From contig NZ_CP145904.1 in NCBI RefSeq assembly GCF_036895565.1, forward strand, positions 3,038,001 to 3,102,000: a DNA stretch of 64,000 nt, read 5' to 3'. This document shows positions 1 to 8,350 of this stretch, one piece after another. The DNA comes from Flavobacterium sp. KS-LB2 (lineage in GTDB: Bacteria; Bacteroidota; Bacteroidia; Flavobacteriales; Flavobacteriaceae). Below the pieces are notes generated by a model. That model was not told where the DNA came from and did not search any database. It worked only from the letters and a program-made list of their open reading frames with translations. The position numbers were made by a program, and so were the translations under genes. Positions within the stretch are counted from its first letter, which is position 1. Every line of letters begins with the position of its first letter.

Positions 1-882
1 TTTTCCTCTCCAAGCTGGACCACCAGAAATAAGTTCTGAAATTTCAGTAAGATCATTTTTCTTTTGTAAACGAGCACCAATTCCTTCTAATTTACCGCTA
101 ATATCTTGATCAAAACGAGCTTTATCGTCTGCTGCCAAATAATTTGTATGTGGGTCAAAACGTGCTGTTATAGAATTAATATAAACTGAAAACCAATCGT
201 TTCTATCTAGGTCTTTAATAAACCCAAAATATTCGTCTAATGATTTACCTGAACTTTCCCTTGTTTCTTTTTCTAAAGTCTCAAAAGATTTAACCTCGTA
301 GGTAGCATCATTTTTCTTCTTATCTTGTTCTAATTTTTGCTTGTCAACAAGAGATGAAAGAGTAGATAATTTGATTTGCTTGCGCCATTTGTCTCTAAGT
401 TCAGTAGCACTTTTAGAATAAGGTGCTTTTTCATAATCAATATTGAAACTTTCATCAACGGAATAGTCAAACGGAGTACTCAAAACATCTTTGTAAATCT
501 TTTTACTTTCTTCCATACGCTTTATTAAACGCTCGTAAGTAAGATTGAAAAAACTCAAATCTTTATTCAACAACTGATCGTCTAATTGCAGTTCAAATTT
601 AGAAAATTCATCAATATCGGACTGCAAAAAGAATCGTTTGGACGGATCTAATGCTTCTATATAACCTTTATATATTCCTTTAGAGAATGTATCATCAATT
701 GTGGCGGGACTGTAATGTCCTTTCTCTATAACATAAGTCAACAACTCTAAAAGTAATTTATCTTTTTCGGGATCTGCTGATTTAGTCGCGTTCATTTTGA
801 ATGCAAACAATGTCACAGAAAGGCATACTACAACAAGAAGTATTTTATAATTTCTTTTCATAAAGTTAATAATAGTATTCAT
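1..882 (-). CDS. prc: Tail-specific (C-terminal processing) protease, 5' part only
   Basis: Reading the minus strand from an ATG at 882 gives 294 codons that run off the left edge, so the PDZ core and Ser/Lys catalytic region lie outside the window. The product begins with an N-terminal hydrophobic segment (signal peptide or anchor). A helical region follows, with DPSKRFFLQSDIDEF and later DPHTNYLAADD and GKLEGIGARL, which are typical of the long Prc/Tsp proteases just before the PDZ domain. The family cleaves periplasmic proteins at their C-termini. An in-frame ATG at 861 (MKRNYK) would give a more compact signal peptide and is an equally plausible start. The family call is firm; activity cannot be judged from this fragment. 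Confidence 0.88.
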   Translation of the reverse strand, partial: MNTIINFMKRNYKILLVVVCLSVTLFAFKMNATKSADPEKDKLLLELLTYVIEKGHYSPATIDDTFSKGIYKGYIEALDPSKRFFLQSDIDEFSKFELQLDDQLLNKDLSFFNLTYERLIKRMEESKKIYKDVLSTPFDYSVDESFNIDYEKAPYSKSATELRDKWRKQIKLSTLSSLVDKQKLEQDKKKNDATYEVKSFETLEKETRESSGKSLDEYFGFIKDLDRNDWFSVYINSITARFDPHTNYLAADDKARFDQDISGKLEGIGARLQKKNDLTEISELISGGPAWRGK

Positions 883-1089
883 GAATTTTTTAATCTAAAT
901 TACGGTAAAAACTATGCCAACAGTGGGAGAGCCTCCATAAATTTTTGTTAAAGATATAAAAATGTTCTTTTCTTTTTAGTTAAATGAATCAACATAACAT
1001 ATTTTTATCTTTTGTTTACGCAATCCATTCTGTGTTATTACATTTGTCTTCAAAACAATCCATAATCAATCCTTTTTGCACTATAAATA

Positions 1090-1869
1090 ATGAAAAATAG
1101 CAAACCTTTAATTTTAATAACAAATGATGACGGTATTTCAGCTCCAGGACTTAAAGCTTTAATTGCTGTTATGGCAGAAATAGGTGAAATAGTTGTCGTA
1201 GCTCCTGACAATCCTCAAAGTGCCATGGGCCACGCCATTACCATAAATAGCACCTTATATTTGAATAAAATTTCTAAAGAAAACGACCCTTTTTTAGAAT
1301 ATAGTTGTTCTGGAACACCCGTAGATTGTGTCAAACTTGCGGTTAATGAAATTCTGAAACGAAAACCAGATTTATGTGTTTCCGGTGTAAACCATGGATC
1401 AAATTCTTCTATCAATGTGATTTACTCTGGGACTATGAGTGCGGCAGTCGAAGCAGGCATCGAAGGTATTCCAGCTATTGGTTTCTCTTTGTTGGATTAT
1501 GATTGGAATGCCGATTTTGAAACTATAAAATCTTTTATTCGAAAAATAGCATTAGAAGTTTTAGAAAACGGACTTCCAGAAGGAGTTGTTCTAAATGTAA
1601 ATTTTCCAAAATTAGAAGAAAAAGATATTAAAGGAATCCGAATTTGTCGTCAAGCGAAAGCACTTTGGGTAGAGAAATTTGACAAACGAAAAACACCACA
1701 AGGAAGAGACTATTATTGGCTGGCTGGAGAATTTGTAAACCAAGACAAAGGCGAAGATACCGATGAATGGGCATTACAGAACGGATACATATCCGTGGTC
1801 CCTGTTCAGTTTGACCTAACGGCACATCACACAATACAACAACTTAACACTTGGAAATGGAATGAATAA
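1090..1869 (+). CDS. surE: 5'/3'-nucleotidase SurE
   Basis: The 259-aa protein has the full SurE pattern: the metal-binding NDDG at residues 12-15, APDNPQSAMGH at about 38-48 with the metal-ligand Ser, SGTPVDCV at about 74-81, and the SGVNHGSN motif near residue 100. SurE enzymes are metal-dependent cytoplasmic phosphatases acting on nucleoside monophosphates and are linked to stationary-phase survival. The length is normal for the family. The stop overlaps the start of the next gene by 8 bases, so the two are probably co-transcribed, and lpxB follows on the same strand. Confidence 0.96.
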   Translation: MKNSKPLILITNDDGISAPGLKALIAVMAEIGEIVVVAPDNPQSAMGHAITINSTLYLNKISKENDPFLEYSCSGTPVDCVKLAVNEILKRKPDLCVSGVNHGSNSSINVIYSGTMSAAVEAGIEGIPAIGFSLLDYDWNADFETIKSFIRKIALEVLENGLPEGVVLNVNFPKLEEKDIKGIRICRQAKALWVEKFDKRKTPQGRDYYWLAGEFVNQDKGEDTDEWALQNGYISVVPVQFDLTAHHTIQQLNTWKWNE

Positions 1870-2134
1870 AAAAGACTTGTTTGTTGGGTTTTTAATTGGC
1901 ATTGCGAGTGCCATTCTTGGGAGTTATATTTTTATAACTTTTTTTACTGATTTTAATTTTATTGCAGGAATACAAATCATGAAATCACAAGGGAATTTAG
2001 GTAAAATCATAACATTAGGCTCTATTCTTACTTTGGCAGCATTTGGTGTTTTACTAAAAATGAATAAAGAAACAATGGCGCGTGGTGTGGCTTTATCCGT
2101 GATAATCATGGCAATTACAACTATGTTTACTTAA
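1862..2134 (+). CDS. Small membrane protein of unknown function
   Basis: This 90-aa product has about three hydrophobic segments (residues ~8-28, ~45-65 and ~72-88) separated by short loops, with little soluble sequence. I do not recognise a named family. Its ATG lies inside the last codons of surE (8-base overlap), which supports real translation by coupling. It sits between surE and lpxB. No catalytic motif is visible, so a function cannot be assigned. Confidence 0.8.
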   Translation: MNKKDLFVGFLIGIASAILGSYIFITFFTDFNFIAGIQIMKSQGNLGKIITLGSILTLAAFGVLLKMNKETMARGVALSVIIMAITTMFT

Positions 2135-2149
2135 GAAATCTTAATAGTT

Positions 2150-2157
2150 TATCTTTG
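2150..2157 (+). promoter_or_regulatory. Candidate -7 promoter element before lpxB
   Basis: TATCTTTG matches the Bacteroidota -7 consensus TAnnTTTG and lies about 85 bases upstream of the lpxB ATG. No clear TTG is seen at the -33 position, so this is a tentative call. It suggests lpxB can be transcribed separately from surE. Confidence 0.4.
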
Positions 2158-2242
2158 TAAATCGAAAAAAATAGATTTTTAAAAAAGCAATATGATTTTA
2201 TAGGTTTGAAAAACAGATTTATAAACTCTTAATCAAAAAAGC

Positions 2243-3355
2243 ATGAAATATTATATTATAGCAGGTGAAGCTTCTGGGGATTTACACGGTTCAAACTTGA
2301 TGAAAGAGCTGTATCAAAAAGATCCAAATGCTGACATCCGTTTTTGGGGTGGCGATTTGATGAAAAATGTTGGCGGTACTTTAGTGAAACACTATCGGGA
2401 ATTAGCGTTTATGGGTTTCATCGAAGTGATTTTTAACTTAAAAACTATTTTGAATAACATCAAAATATGCAAAAAAGACATTCTTGAGTTTCAACCCGAC
2501 GTTCTTATTTTCATAGATTATCCAGGTTTCAATTTGCGCATAGCAAAATGGGCCAAAGCATTAGGCATGAGAACGCATTATTATATTTCACCTCAAATCT
2601 GGGCTTGGAAAGAAAGTAGAATTACCGATATCAAGCACGATATTGACAAAATGTATGTGATTTTACCTTTTGAAAAACAATTTTACGAGGATAAACATCA
2701 TTTTCCAGTTGAATTCGTAGGACATCCTTTAATCGATGCTATACACAATCAACCCGCAATTGATCCAATACTTTTTAGAAAAGAAAATCAATTAGACGAA
2801 AAACCAATTATTGCTATTTTGCCAGGGAGCCGAAAACAGGAAATTACCAAAATGCTATCTGTAATGTTGAGTGTTGTCAATGATTTTCCCGACTATCAAT
2901 TCGTAATTGCCGGCGCTCCAAGTCAGGAATTCTCTTTTTATAAAAATTTCATTTCTCATGAAAACATAAAATTCATTTCCAATAAAACCTATGACTTATT
3001 GCGAAATTCAACTGCCGCTTTAGTCACTTCAGGAACTGCAACTCTGGAAACGGCACTTTTTAAAGTTCCGGAAGTGGTATGTTACAAAGGCAGCTGGGCT
3101 TCCTACCAAATTGCGAAACGAATCATCACGCTCAAATACATTTCATTGGTAAACTTGATAATGGATGAAGAAGTAGTAACCGAATTAATACAGGAGGAAT
3201 GTACTACCAAACGCATTAGTGAAGAACTTAAAAAAATTCTAGAATCCAATCATCGTAATACGCTTTTAGAAAAATATGCGTTATTAGAAGACAAATTAGG
3301 AGGCATTGGCGCCAGCGAGAAAACCGCTAAATTCATTGTTTCTGATTTACAATAG
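2243..3355 (+). CDS. lpxB: Lipid-A-disaccharide synthase
   Basis: The 370-aa GT19 glycosyltransferase condenses UDP-2,3-diacylglucosamine with lipid X in lipid A synthesis, on the cytoplasmic face of the inner membrane. Recognisable motifs are GEASGDLHG at residues 7-15, FIDYPGFNLRIAKWAK, SPQIWAWKESR, the ILPGSRKQEI donor-binding motif, and the C-terminal TSGTATLETAL with E and S/T positions for UDP-GlcNAc. The length is standard. The start ATG gives MKYYIIAGEASGD, the usual N-terminus. The downstream lipoprotein gene begins only ~45 bases after the stop. Confidence 0.97.
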   Translation: MKYYIIAGEASGDLHGSNLMKELYQKDPNADIRFWGGDLMKNVGGTLVKHYRELAFMGFIEVIFNLKTILNNIKICKKDILEFQPDVLIFIDYPGFNLRIAKWAKALGMRTHYYISPQIWAWKESRITDIKHDIDKMYVILPFEKQFYEDKHHFPVEFVGHPLIDAIHNQPAIDPILFRKENQLDEKPIIAILPGSRKQEITKMLSVMLSVVNDFPDYQFVIAGAPSQEFSFYKNFISHENIKFISNKTYDLLRNSTAALVTSGTATLETALFKVPEVVCYKGSWASYQIAKRIITLKYISLVNLIMDEEVVTELIQEECTTKRISEELKKILESNHRNTLLEKYALLEDKLGGIGASEKTAKFIVSDLQ

Positions 3356-3401
3356 TTTACAACTAATTTATTACTATTTAAATTCATCAAAAAAAATTCT
3401 T

Positions 3402-3923
3402 TTGAAACATTTCGCATTTCTACTATTGATTCTTATTTTTTTTACGGCTTGTAAATCTACTTCCCCCATAGTTACTTCTAAAAAACCAGACACCAAAAAA
3501 GAGAAATTAACGAAATCCGATAAAAGAAAATCAAATCGTTTGGCAGAAGAACTGATTGATGCAGCAGCTGAAAATCTTGGAGTAAAATATAAATATGCAG
3601 GCACAACAAAAGCAGGTTTTGATTGTTCAGGCTTGATGTACACCATTTTTAGTTCACATAACATAACCCTTCCTCGTAGCTCTTATCAACAGTCAAAAAT
3701 AGGTGAGGTTATCAATACAGAACGTGAAGAGGCGCAAAAAGGAGACTTAATATTCTTTAAAACCAACAAAAATTCACAGATAAATCACGTAGGAATCGTC
3801 ATTGAAGTCAATGATGATGAGATAAAATTCATTCATTCTTCTACTTCAAAAGGAGTAATTATTTCCTCTACAAAAGAACCCTATTATAAAAAAACCTTTG
3901 CACAATTAAATCGGGTGCTATAG
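3402..3923 (+). CDS. NlpC/P60 (C40) cell-wall peptidase lipoprotein
   Basis: The open frame extends upstream to an ATG at 3306, but that would overlap lpxB by 50 bases and put unlikely sequence before the signal peptide. A TTG start at 3402 gives KHFAFLLLILIFFTAC, a clean lipoprotein signal with lipobox FTAC, and a 173-aa product, so I prefer it. The catalytic domain has the Cys motif FDCSGLMY, the His motif INHVGIVIE and the second His in FIHSSTSKG, a complete C-H-H triad. Such enzymes cleave D,L-endopeptide bonds in peptidoglycan peptides. The gene is in the lpxB transcription direction. A substrate cannot be read from the sequence. Confidence 0.88.
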   Translation: MKHFAFLLLILIFFTACKSTSPIVTSKKPDTKKEKLTKSDKRKSNRLAEELIDAAAENLGVKYKYAGTTKAGFDCSGLMYTIFSSHNITLPRSSYQQSKIGEVINTEREEAQKGDLIFFKTNKNSQINHVGIVIEVNDDEIKFIHSSTSKGVIISSTKEPYYKKTFAQLNRVL

Positions 3924-3992
3924 TCAAGCTAAAAAGCTATATAACTTTTAAAAATAAAGTTTTTTCTTGCTAAAAATGCGTACTTTAGATAC

Positions 3993-6032
3993 ATGAAAGT
4001 ACTCCATTTTCCTTTAGCGAGAATAACAATTGGATTTATTTCAGGAATCCTTTTCGCCTACTACTTTCATCTACCGCTATCATTACTATTTATCTTACTT
4101 TCAATATCCATTACTGTTTTTGGAGTGTTGTATTTTTTATTCAAAAACAAAAGTAACAAGATCTTCTATTTTGGTCTGACAACATATCTTCTGTCTTTTC
4201 TTATCGGAATTTCGACTCAAGTAATTCACATTGATCATTTTCAGAAAAGCAATTACAGTCATAATACTACTATTTTTGAAAAACCGCATTCCATTTCCAT
4301 AATCATCCGCGAAAAGCTAAAAAGCTCTCCGTTTAGCGACCGGTATATTGCCATTATAAAACGCGTAAATGAGAAAAAACAAACAGGAAGAATAATCCTA
4401 AACATTCAAAAAGACAGTTTGCATCATGAATTCGAGATTGGAGCGCCTCTATTGATTAAGGACATTTTATCTAAAAACAGACCTCCTACTAATCCGAATC
4501 AATTTGATTATAGTAAATATCTCGATAATAAACAGATCTACGCACAACTGTATGCTGATGTTGACGAAATCAAAATTGGAACTGAAGTTGAGAAAAACAT
4601 ATGGTATTATTCTTCTAAATTAAGAACCCGAATTATTCATAATTTAGAAAAAAACAACTTCAACAAAACCGAATTAAATGTCGCCATAGCTTTAATAATG
4701 GGACAACAACAAGATATTTCACCAGAAATTATTCGGGATTATCAATATGCTGGAGCCGTACATATCTTATCCGTTTCAGGACTGCACATTGGATTTATTT
4801 TGGTTTTTGTAACCTTCCTTTTAAAGCCAATTCCGAATACGAAACGAGGTTCATTTATAAAACTACTCATCATTCTTGCCTCTTTATTCAGTTTCGGAAT
4901 CATTGCGGGTTTAGCGCCTTCGGTAGTTCGTTCTGTAACGATGTTTTCATTTGTTGCCATTGGAAATCATTTACGAAGAAGCGTCAATATTTACCATACA
5001 TTAATCGTTTCTATATTACTGATTTTACTTTTTGAACCTTCATTCTTATTCGACGTTGGTTTCCAGTTAAGCTATTTAGCCTTATTTTTTATCATTTGGT
5101 TGCAACCGCTGTTATCCTCCTTTTGGCAACCTAAAAACAAAATTTCAAAATACATTTGGGACATTCTTACGGTATCGTTTGCAGCACAAATAGGAACATT
5201 ACCATTAAGTGTTTACTATTTCCATCAATTTCCAGGTTTATTTTTCGTGACCAATATAATTGTAATTCCATTACTAACCATCATCATGATTTTGGGTGTT
5301 TTAGTCATGCTTTTAGCCGCATTCAATGTTATTCCTGTATTCCTTTCACAACTATTGGAATGGAGCATTTATTACTTGAACAGAATCATCAATGCCATTG
5401 CATCATTAGAACAATTTATAATCCAAGACATTCCATTGCATTTTTACCTATTAATCAGTAGTTATTTGTTGCTTTTTACTGCAATTATTTGGCTAAAAAA
5501 ACCCAACTTTAACAAATTAGTACTGGTATTAGTTTCTATAATAATTTTACAAATTTCGTGTTTAGGTATTCAATGGAACACTCAAAACGAACAAGAATGG
5601 ATTGTTTTTAACATCAAAAGAAATACATTACTTGCAGAACGAAATGGGAAAAATATTACGGTCTACGCCAATGACAGTATTTTGAAAACTGCACAAAAAA
5701 ATAATGCATTAAAGGCGTATCGAATAGGGAATTTAAGTAGTCTTAGAGAGAAAAAAATACTGCAAAACCTTTTTTATTTTAATGGAAAAAAGATTTTCAT
5801 TTTAGACAGTTCAGGTATTTTTCCAAAAAACATACATCCGGATATCATTGTACTGACTCAATCTCCCAAAATAAATTTTGAACGCTTGTTGCAAACTATA
5901 AAACCAAAGATGGTCGTAGCAGATGCCTCCAATTATAAAACCATTCAAAAACAATGGAAGGCAGCTTGTATCAAACAAAAAATCCCTTTTCACGCTACAA
6001 GTGAAAAGGGATTCTATAAATTGAATGACTAA
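3993..6032 (+). CDS. comEC: ComEC/Rec2-family membrane protein
   Basis: This 679-aa polytopic protein starts with two or three membrane helices and a periplasmic DUF4131/OB-like region (about 95-200). The Competence domain follows (about 225-500) with the family motif HILSVSGLHIGFI and further helices. ComEC forms the inner-membrane channel for single-stranded DNA uptake in transformation. The final ~150 residues are soluble but lack the HxHxDH metal motif of the metallo-beta-lactamase domain found in long ComEC proteins, so that domain appears reduced or degenerate. The gene converges on the thioredoxin-like gene with a one-base gap, and its last codons contain a strong hairpin. Confidence 0.88.
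   Translation: MKVLHFPLARITIGFISGILFAYYFHLPLSLLFILLSISITVFGVLYFLFKNKSNKIFYFGLTTYLLSFLIGISTQVIHIDHFQKSNYSHNTTIFEKPHSISIIIREKLKSSPFSDRYIAIIKRVNEKKQTGRIILNIQKDSLHHEFEIGAPLLIKDILSKNRPPTNPNQFDYSKYLDNKQIYAQLYADVDEIKIGTEVEKNIWYYSSKLRTRIIHNLEKNNFNKTELNVAIALIMGQQQDISPEIIRDYQYAGAVHILSVSGLHIGFILVFVTFLLKPIPNTKRGSFIKLLIILASLFSFGIIAGLAPSVVRSVTMFSFVAIGNHLRRSVNIYHTLIVSILLILLFEPSFLFDVGFQLSYLALFFIIWLQPLLSSFWQPKNKISKYIWDILTVSFAAQIGTLPLSVYYFHQFPGLFFVTNIIVIPLLTIIMILGVLVMLLAAFNVIPVFLSQLLEWSIYYLNRIINAIASLEQFIIQDIPLHFYLLISSYLLLFTAIIWLKKPNFNKLVLVLVSIIILQISCLGIQWNTQNEQEWIVFNIKRNTLLAERNGKNITVYANDSILKTAQKNNALKAYRIGNLSSLREKKILQNLFYFNGKKIFILDSSGIFPKNIHPDIIVLTQSPKINFERLLQTIKPKMVVADASNYKTIQKQWKAACIKQKIPFHATSEKGFYKLND
5981..6013 (-). 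terminator. Intrinsic terminator for the minus strand inside the comEC 3' end
   Basis: A perfect 13-bp inverted repeat (AATCCCTTTTCAC at 5981-5993 and its complement at 6001-6013) has a 7-base loop. Read on the minus strand the second arm runs directly into TTTTTTGTTTG, a typical U-tract, so it can terminate the minus-strand operon ending at 6034. On the plus strand there is no T-tract. The whole element lies in the coding sequence for the last residues of ComEC. Confidence 0.75.
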
Positions 6033-6033
6033 A

Positions 6034-6495
6034 TTATTTCTTTTTCAGAAATTCATTTGCAACAGCCAACCACGCAGATGGTCCGCCAGCAACATAACCC
6101 GTACTTCCTAAACCTACAAAATTCACTTTACCATCGACAGTGGTAACATTCGCAAAATGGATTGTTGGGAATCCTTGAATTGCAAAAACTTGCTGTAATT
6201 CGTCGTTTTGTTTTTTAATCTCAGGAGTCTGTGGTGCTCTTCTAGGATAATCTAATTCTACAAGAACTACATTATCTTTGGCCCAAGTAGCAAATTCAGG
6301 TGTTTTCAATACCTCTTTTTGTAACCTGATACACCATCCGCACCAATCGCTACCTGTAAAAAATAACAACATTGGTTTTTTAGTTGCATTCGAAACTTCC
6401 ATAGCCTTAATGACATTGGTTTCCCAAACTAATTCTTGTGCTTCTGCTGCAAATGAACCCGCAAACAATAATAAAGCAATTATTATTTTCTTCAT
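6034..6495 (-). CDS. Secreted thioredoxin-fold protein (CGWC active site)
   Basis: The 153-aa product has a signal peptide ending near AEAQ (residues 17-20) and a thioredoxin fold with the redox motif SDWCGWC, cysteines 52 and 55, followed by the cis-Pro motif GFPT. It resembles the thioredoxin_7/DUF255-like proteins of Bacteroidota that act in the periplasm as disulfide reductases or isomerases. It lies 45 bases after the second POT transporter gene on the same strand and may be the last gene of that operon. The physiological partner is unknown. Confidence 0.87.
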   Translation of the reverse strand: MKKIIIALLLFAGSFAAEAQELVWETNVIKAMEVSNATKKPMLLFFTGSDWCGWCIRLQKEVLKTPEFATWAKDNVVLVELDYPRRAPQTPEIKKQNDELQQVFAIQGFPTIHFANVTTVDGKVNFVGLGSTGYVAGGPSAWLAVANEFLKKK

Positions 6496-6540
6496 ATTTA
6501 TACCTTTTAATTATTGACAAATCAAAAACAATGCCTAAAA

Positions 6541-8346
6541 TTATCGAACACCATGCATTAATTTTTTAATTATCGGTGCCATCAAAATAGAGAATAAAGC
6601 CACCACTATAGATATTATTGCTAGCATCCAAAAGAAATAACTCAATCCATGTTCGTCAGCAATTTTATCAATATTTTCTCCAAACATACCTGCACCTTTC
6701 ATTCCAATTGCTACTGCAAGATACCAAACTCCAAACATAAATGCAATCATTCTTGCTGGAACTAATTTACTTACATAAGACAGTCCTACTGGCGAGATAC
6801 ACAATTCAGCCATTGTATGGAAAAGATAGACTAGAATCAACCAAATCATACTTACTGAAGCCGTTTTGGCACCAGCTTCGATTCCGCTTGCGCCAAAAGC
6901 GACACATGCCATACCAAGTGCTAATAACCCCATTCCTATACCATATTTCAAATTCGCAGAAGGATTGTATTTACTCTCCCACCATTTAGAAAACAATGGT
7001 GCTAATGAAATAATAAACAAGGAATTTAAGGTAGAAAACCAAGTTGCTGGAACTTCGGTTAAAGCCGTGGTAACTTTATCAATTTTCAATGCTTGCAAAG
7101 TTGAATCTGATAATGATAAATAGCCTGCTGTATAATAATCTTTTGTCAACATCCAGATTGCTATTGTCCAAATAATTATAAAACTCACACTTAGAATAAT
7201 ATTAGCAAGAGCGTAAAATTTAAAAGTTTGTTTGAATAATAAGATCAATACCCAAGTAATAATTACTAATGGTAGAATCGTTATCAATGAATTCATCACT
7301 AAAAATACTACACTCCAATTACCTGTTAAAACTCTATCCGTATAATCATTCGCAAAAATGGTTAAACTGTTTGGAGACTGTTCGAAAATTGCCCAAAAGA
7401 AAATAGTCAAAAATGCAAAGAAGGTAACTGCTATTAATTTTTCTTTGGTGATTTTAGAATACTGAGTAAATCTATACACTAACAATACAATAAACACAAC
7501 TAGTGCCGAAACTATAGCAATAGAGTTTCCGTTTTCACCAAGGAATGAAAAAACATTCACTTTTCCTCCTGATATCTTGGAAGCGGGATCATTTAATAGC
7601 CACAATAAAGCTAATAACGACGAAAATGCAATAGCAGCTAATTGTATAGGTGTAAAAGGATTTCTTTTATCTGTATCCAATGCTTCTGCCTTTGCTTTGC
7701 TTTCTTTATTTGGTTTCAAACCAATGTCTCCAAAGATATTTTGAGACAACCAAAACTGTAACATTCCAAAGAACATAAATATTCCAGCAAGACCAAAACC
7801 ATACGTCCAACCCACTTTTTCTCCTAAATATCCACAAAGTAAAATACCAAAGAAAGCCCCGGCATTTACACCCATATAGAATAAAGTATAGGCCCCATCT
7901 TTTTTCTCAGGACGATCTTTGTACATTTCAGATACGATTGATGTCATGTTTGGCTTGAAAAAACCATTACCAAAAACCAATAATACTAATCCTAAGTAAA
8001 TAGAAAATTCTGTTTCAATAGCCATAGAAGCGTGTCCTAAAGTCATCAAACTGGCACCTACAACAACTGCCCATCTAAAACCTATCACTTTATCGGCAAA
8101 ATAACCACCTAACATTGTGGATAAATAAACCAAACCTACGTAAGATCCAAATAATGCAGAAGCATTTTCACGAGTCCATTCCCAACCACCATCTGTAAAG
8201 GAAGCAGTTAAAAACAATATCAATAAAGAACGCATTCCATAGAATGAAAATCGCTCCCACATCTCTGTGAAGAATAAAACGAATAACCCCGCTGGATGTC
8301 CTAGAACGGTACTTTTAAAAAATTGATCTGTAGTATTTTCACTCAT
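6541..8346 (-). CDS. POT-family proton:peptide symporter (first copy)
   Basis: The 601-aa protein carries the POT/PTR2 signature ExxERF at residues 28-33 (EMWERF) in the first helix and FYMGVNAGAFFG further on, with about 14 hydrophobic segments and a C-terminal KKLMHGVR tail. POT transporters import di- and tripeptides with protons across the inner membrane. Compared with its neighbour it has a longer central part (residues ~250-450) with two or three additional hydrophobic segments. It starts 4 bases after the stop of the second POT gene, in an apparent DPP-IV/POT/POT/thioredoxin operon, which fits import of peptides released by the peptidase. Confidence 0.94.
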   Translation of the reverse strand: MSENTTDQFFKSTVLGHPAGLFVLFFTEMWERFSFYGMRSLLILFLTASFTDGGWEWTRENASALFGSYVGLVYLSTMLGGYFADKVIGFRWAVVVGASLMTLGHASMAIETEFSIYLGLVLLVFGNGFFKPNMTSIVSEMYKDRPEKKDGAYTLFYMGVNAGAFFGILLCGYLGEKVGWTYGFGLAGIFMFFGMLQFWLSQNIFGDIGLKPNKESKAKAEALDTDKRNPFTPIQLAAIAFSSLLALLWLLNDPASKISGGKVNVFSFLGENGNSIAIVSALVVFIVLLVYRFTQYSKITKEKLIAVTFFAFLTIFFWAIFEQSPNSLTIFANDYTDRVLTGNWSVVFLVMNSLITILPLVIITWVLILLFKQTFKFYALANIILSVSFIIIWTIAIWMLTKDYYTAGYLSLSDSTLQALKIDKVTTALTEVPATWFSTLNSLFIISLAPLFSKWWESKYNPSANLKYGIGMGLLALGMACVAFGASGIEAGAKTASVSMIWLILVYLFHTMAELCISPVGLSYVSKLVPARMIAFMFGVWYLAVAIGMKGAGMFGENIDKIADEHGLSYFFWMLAIISIVVALFSILMAPIIKKLMHGVR

Positions 8347-8350
8347 AGTA

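Noticed and set aside
3306..3401. N-terminal extension of the NlpC/P60 protein from an ATG at 3306
   Set aside because: It overlaps lpxB by 50 bases and precedes a perfect lipoprotein signal that begins at the TTG at 3402.
5156..5461. 101-codon plus-strand frame inside comEC
   Set aside because: It is a shifted-frame shadow of the ComEC membrane domain with no signals of its own.
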